Assembly (NCBI GenBank): GCA_018725425.1
Contig: QLUL01000051.1
Span: forward strand, 1-7,261
Length of the DNA: 7,261 nucleotides
Direction: 5' to 3'
DNA from: Chloroflexota bacterium
GTDB taxonomy: Bacteria; Chloroflexota; Dehalococcoidia; SZUA-161; SpSt-899
Shown: positions 5,310 to 7,261 of the stretch, in pieces
Layout: the number at the start of each line of letters is the position of its first letter
Numbering within the stretch: the first letter of the stretch is position 1
Notes under the pieces: model-generated
What the model was told of the DNA's origin: nothing
Seen by the model: the letters and a program-made list of their open reading frames with translations, nothing else
Database searches by the model: none
Position numbers and translations under genes: made by a program

Positions 5310-6635
5310 TCAGGGGAGTATAGCGGTGAAGGTTATTACAATGCGGTACGTATTAGGATTCCCTGCGGTGGTGCCATCGCCACGGAGGGGTGCATCAGTC
5401 CAGGCTACTGGCTGGCTGAAAATTATGTGATGTACCTCTGCATGAACCAGTCCAGCACCTGACAAAATAGGACCCTTAGTTGGAAGTGTTACTGTGCCAC
5501 CTGCCCCGCTAACGCTCATCGGTGCGGCCAATTTGGCAGGGTTAGCAGGGTGTGCCCCGGCCCCCGAGGCCCATGCTGTCATCCGACCCGCGGTGACAGC
5601 GCCTCTATCTTTTGCCTGGATTGTCCAGGCGGCGTTAGCGCTAACGGTAACAGTGCCTGGTGCTGTGGAAACTGTGCCCGGTACCAGAGTGATTGGCACA
5701 TGTACCGGCACAGTGATTGCGATAGCAGGTGCAAGAACACCTGTCACCTCAGTCACCCCCTCATCACCCGGCGCACCTGGTGGCGGTGGCGGCTCACCAG
5801 CAGTGGTGAAGCTCCAGGTATGAGCGGCGGTCAGGTGATTGCCGGCCACATCCTTAGCCCCGGTGCCGATGGTGACGGTATAGAGAGTTCCAGCGGCCAG
5901 GTTGGCGTCTGGGTTGAAGGTCATAATAGCGTTGGCCTGCCAACTAAACACCCCGGTAACCACGGGTGAGATGGTGAAAGCCCCCTGGACTGAGGCAGTA
6001 TCCATTGCCTCGTTGAATCTCACCACGACGTTGGTGTCAACAGGGACAGCAGTAGCGCCAGCAACAGGCGAGGTGCGGTACACCGTCGGTGGAATATTAT
6101 CCAGGACACCATTGAATCCCCCCGGCGTGAGCGCGGTGAATACGACGAAGTCGGTGGCATCAGTGCCGGTATCCTGGCCGTTGGGAGACCTTCCGAGAGA
6201 CCGACCCTCTGCTGGGGCTAACTCCCCACCTCTATCCCCGAAGCTCACTTCATCAACGACAGTCTCACCATGCCTGAGGACGACTCTGTCCCCCACGTTG
6301 CGGATCTCAAACCTGAAGTCCGCGCCACCCGTCCCGCCCCCCACCAGCAGCAGAAATCCCCCGGCAGGTATCGTTCTGCCGTTGAGGGAAGCCCTGCCGT
6401 GATCCTCATTCGATATCGTCCACCCAGTGAGGTCCACAGCCTGGTTCGTTGGATTAAACAGTTCGATCCATTCATTCATCTTATCCGTGCGAACCGGGTT
6501 GGGCATGAATTCGTTTATTACCACGGGGGGCGCTACTGCCGCAGTGACGTAGCCCGGTATAGCCAGAGGCATAGCCAGAGCTGCTACCAGAACCAGAACC
6601 GCCACTACACTCCGGGACCTTATTTTCTCATTCAC
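5310..6635 (-). CDS. Secreted multidomain surface protein: lamin-tail, Big_5 Ig-like and WxL-like domains
   Basis: This 441-residue protein starts at GTG 6635, preceded by a good ribosome site (AGGGAGAG) and a signal peptide (residues 1-33, core VVAVLVLVAALAMPLAI). Residues about 34-135 are a lamin-tail domain (VVINEFMPNP, NEWIELFNPTNQAVDLTGW, then IPAGGFLLL and FGDRGGELAP), found in bacterial surface proteins and nucleases. Residues about 181-278 are a Big_5 (SbsA Ig-like) domain (IPPTVYRTSPVAGATAVPVD, VVVRFNEAMD, LAAGTLYTVTI, DVAGN, WSFTT). A PPPPP linker (282-286) precedes a 150-residue Gly/Ala/Thr-rich beta domain with SANAAWTIQAKD (W337-T-I339) and the terminal YRIVITFTA, which resemble the two WxL motifs. 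No LPXTG signal or transmembrane anchor is present, so retention must be noncovalent, perhaps via the membrane-anchored partner encoded 59 bases downstream. No nuclease or other catalytic domain is visible. Confidence 0.87.
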   Translation of the reverse strand: MNEKIRSRSVVAVLVLVAALAMPLAIPGYVTAAVAPPVVINEFMPNPVRTDKMNEWIELFNPTNQAVDLTGWTISNEDHGRASLNGRTIPAGGFLLLVGGGTGGADFRFEIRNVGDRVVLRHGETVVDEVSFGDRGGELAPAEGRSLGRSPNGQDTGTDATDFVVFTALTPGGFNGVLDNIPPTVYRTSPVAGATAVPVDTNVVVRFNEAMDTASVQGAFTISPVVTGVFSWQANAIMTFNPDANLAAGTLYTVTIGTGAKDVAGNHLTAAHTWSFTTAGEPPPPPGAPGDEGVTEVTGVLAPAIAITVPVHVPITLVPGTVSTAPGTVTVSANAAWTIQAKDRGAVTAGRMTAWASGAGAHPANPAKLAAPMSVSGAGGTVTLPTKGPILSGAGLVHAEVHHIIFSQPVAWTDAPLRGDGTTAGNPNTYRIVITFTAILP

Positions 6636-6924
6636 TTGCGGCTCTCTCCCTTTTTTTATTTTTGCCAGCCCTTACTCGCCTAGCTTCTACCCCACCACCC
6701 CGGTCTACTTCTCCATAATCTCACCGCCTTGCTTTGAATTCTGGCAACCGTTCACTCACTTGAGAGGTCTAAAAAGAGTTGGTCAGACCGATATTGAACC
6801 AGTGCACAGGCAAAGAGCCTGGCTAAGGTTGCCAGCACGAGCCCTGCTGCTACTGCTCTGGACTTATTCACCTCAAATACCTTGACTCTTTCAGGATAGC
6901 AGACCAAGGTTAAGGGAATTTTAA
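6636..6924. other. Intergenic region upstream of the surface-protein genes
   Basis: This stretch separates the GTG start of the lamin-tail protein from the duplicated toxin-antitoxin remnant. Apart from the ribosome site next to 6635 and the small open frame at 6752-6871, no gene or repeat is recognised. A promoter for the surface operon should lie here on the minus strand; I found no hexamer pair good enough to report. Confidence 0.5.
6752..6871 (-). pseudogene. Possible remnant or tiny gene with an export-leader-like start
   Basis: From GTG 6871 the frame encodes 39 residues: NKSRAVAAGLVLATLARLFA near the start, ending in DLSSE. The beginning resembles the signal peptide of the protein at 6635-5310 (GTG AAT start, then KSR/RSR, then an Ala/Val/Leu core), and both lie on the same strand. 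It could be the decayed 5' end of a paralogous surface-protein gene, a very small membrane protein, or chance. The frame extends further upstream to an ATG at 6937, but those codons cross the duplication junction and are unlikely to be real. No clear ribosome site is visible. Confidence 0.25.
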
Positions 6925-6998
6925 ATGGGTGTCCCAAAAATCTCCTTCTTCTCCAGCGTATCTGCTTTTGAGATGCTGCTTAATTTATTTTCGCCTAT
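6925..6998 (-). pseudogene. CopG-type antitoxin remnant (5' fragment)
   Basis: This matches the first 25 or so codons of the intact antitoxin at 1980. The start codon has become ATA (6998-6996). GENKLSSISKADTLEK is preserved, then a one-base deletion shifts the frame (EKKEIFGTPI then stop), and homology ends at 6925. The C-terminal ribbon-helix-helix segment is absent. It cannot make an antitoxin. Confidence 0.88.
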
Positions 6999-7066
6999 AT
7001 GATTTTCTCTCCTTTTGGCTCATATCACGAGCGTTGCCAACAATCGCTTATTATGATTGCTGTTCT
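6985..7066 (-). pseudogene. BrnT-like toxin remnant (3' fragment)
   Basis: Only the last part of the toxin is left: the codons for RDMSQKERKSY are recognisable and overlap the antitoxin fragment as in copy 1. A 13-base extra segment (7034-7046, ttgccaacaatcg) interrupts the frame just before ARDM, and homology stops at 7066, where sequence matching 2433 onward begins. The N-terminal two thirds are missing. Confidence 0.85.
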
Positions 7067-7083
7067 GCAGCCATCAGTCCCAT

Positions 7084-7112
7084 TTGCTAAGTGCCATCAA
7101 TTATGGTATTCT
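7084..7112 (+). promoter_or_regulatory. Predicted rpmB copy 2 promoter
   Basis: TTGCTA (7084-7089) and TATTCT (7107-7112) are 17 bases apart, as at 2450-2478. Here the -10 box is 49 bases from the rpmB ATG, a normal leader length, in contrast to about 250 bases in copy 1. Confidence 0.62.
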
Positions 7113-7161
7113 TATACAGGAATTCTACAGCAAGATGGCCACTTAGTCAAAGGGAGTAGCG

Positions 7162-7261
7162 ATGAAATGTGAGATTTGCGGAAAAAACGTTCAGTTCGGG
7201 CATAATGTCAGCCATTCGAATCGTCGCACCAAGAGGCGATGGATGCCTAACATTGCCAGAA
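7162..7261 (+). CDS. rpmB: Large ribosomal subunit protein bL28, copy 2 (cut by right edge)
   Basis: The first 33 codons are visible and encode the same protein as copy 1 except N for S at residue 9 ([15 protein letters not shown]...). C3 and C6 of the zinc site are present. The ribosome site AAAGGGAG lies at 7149-7156. The first 33 bases carry five differences from copy 1, but the following 67 bases (7195-7261) are identical to 2764-2830. Whether the gene is complete, and what follows, lies outside the window. Confidence 0.93.
   Translation, partial: MKCEICGKNVQFGHNVSHSNRRTKRRWMPNIAR

Larger units (their letters stand above)
6925..7261. repeat. Second copy of the toxin-antitoxin / rpmB block (direct repeat of 1906-2830)
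   Basis: Three segments align in order and orientation with copy 1: 6925-7066 with 1906-2035 (end of toxin, start of antitoxin), 7067-7152 with 2433-2519 (rpmB promoter and leader), and 7153-7261 with 2723-2830 (ribosome site and rpmB). Relative to copy 1, it lacks 397 bases (2036-2432) and the 203-bp insertion (2520-2722), and has a 13-base extra segment at 7034-7046. The left junction lies inside the antitoxin at atgggtgtcccaaaa. The window ends within rpmB, so the right boundary is unknown. Confidence 0.9.

Noticed and set aside
5494..6402. Long plus-strand open frames of 109-166 codons opposite the lamin-tail protein gene
   Set aside because: They arise from the Gly/Ala/Pro/Thr-rich composition of the true gene on the minus strand, which has a signal peptide, ordered domains and a ribosome site.
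6752..6937. A 61-codon gene starting at ATG 6937
   Set aside because: Its first codons cross the junction of the duplicated antitoxin fragment, so this start is not credible; only the part from 6871 is kept as a weak candidate.

Overview
The window looks like chromosomal DNA of a Chloroflexota bacterium, probably of the Dehalococcoidia type. This rests on the style of RecG (an N-terminal helical extension ahead of the wedge domain), a short zinc-ribbon L28, and many short dispersed intergenic repeats. It is an inference from recognised protein families, not from a marker gene.

Layout: positions 1-1564 (minus) hold the N-terminal 521 codons of recG, running off the left edge exactly at the DEQH box. 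Then comes a BrnT/CopG-type toxin-antitoxin pair (minus, 2253-1723) whose toxin frame is broken by one base while the antitoxin is intact. A repeat-rich spacer follows (2254-2730), then rpmB (L28, plus, 2731-2913), with rpe (ribulose-phosphate 3-epimerase, minus, 3595-2930) converging on it. After a short AT-rich repeat tract come two co-oriented minus-strand genes for large secreted surface proteins: 6635-5310 (lamin-tail domain, Big_5 Ig-like domain, WxL-like C-terminal domain) and 5250-3847 (two Ig-like domains resembling the WxL-binding DUF916/DUF3324 pair, a third beta domain and a C-terminal membrane anchor). A perfect 13-bp hairpin lies between them. The right end (6925-7261) is a second, decayed copy of the toxin-antitoxin/rpmB-leader block, ending in a second rpmB that is cut by the window edge.

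Main points of interest: (i) a direct duplication in which copy 2 supplies the 'before' state for a 203-bp insertion in the leader of rpmB copy 1, flanked by 14-bp direct repeats; (ii) a 24-residue in-frame insertion in RecG encoded by an 18-bp hairpin, plus a second, repeat-derived linker in the same protein; (iii) a two-gene surface system that looks like a Chloroflexota counterpart of the Firmicutes WxL/DUF916 cell-surface module; (iv) toxin loss with antitoxin retention, and further decay in the duplicate. The picture is of a housekeeping region repeatedly colonised by small repeats, with a surface-protein module lying between two copies of rpmB. I do not see a CRISPR array, tRNA, rRNA, transposase or known defence operon.
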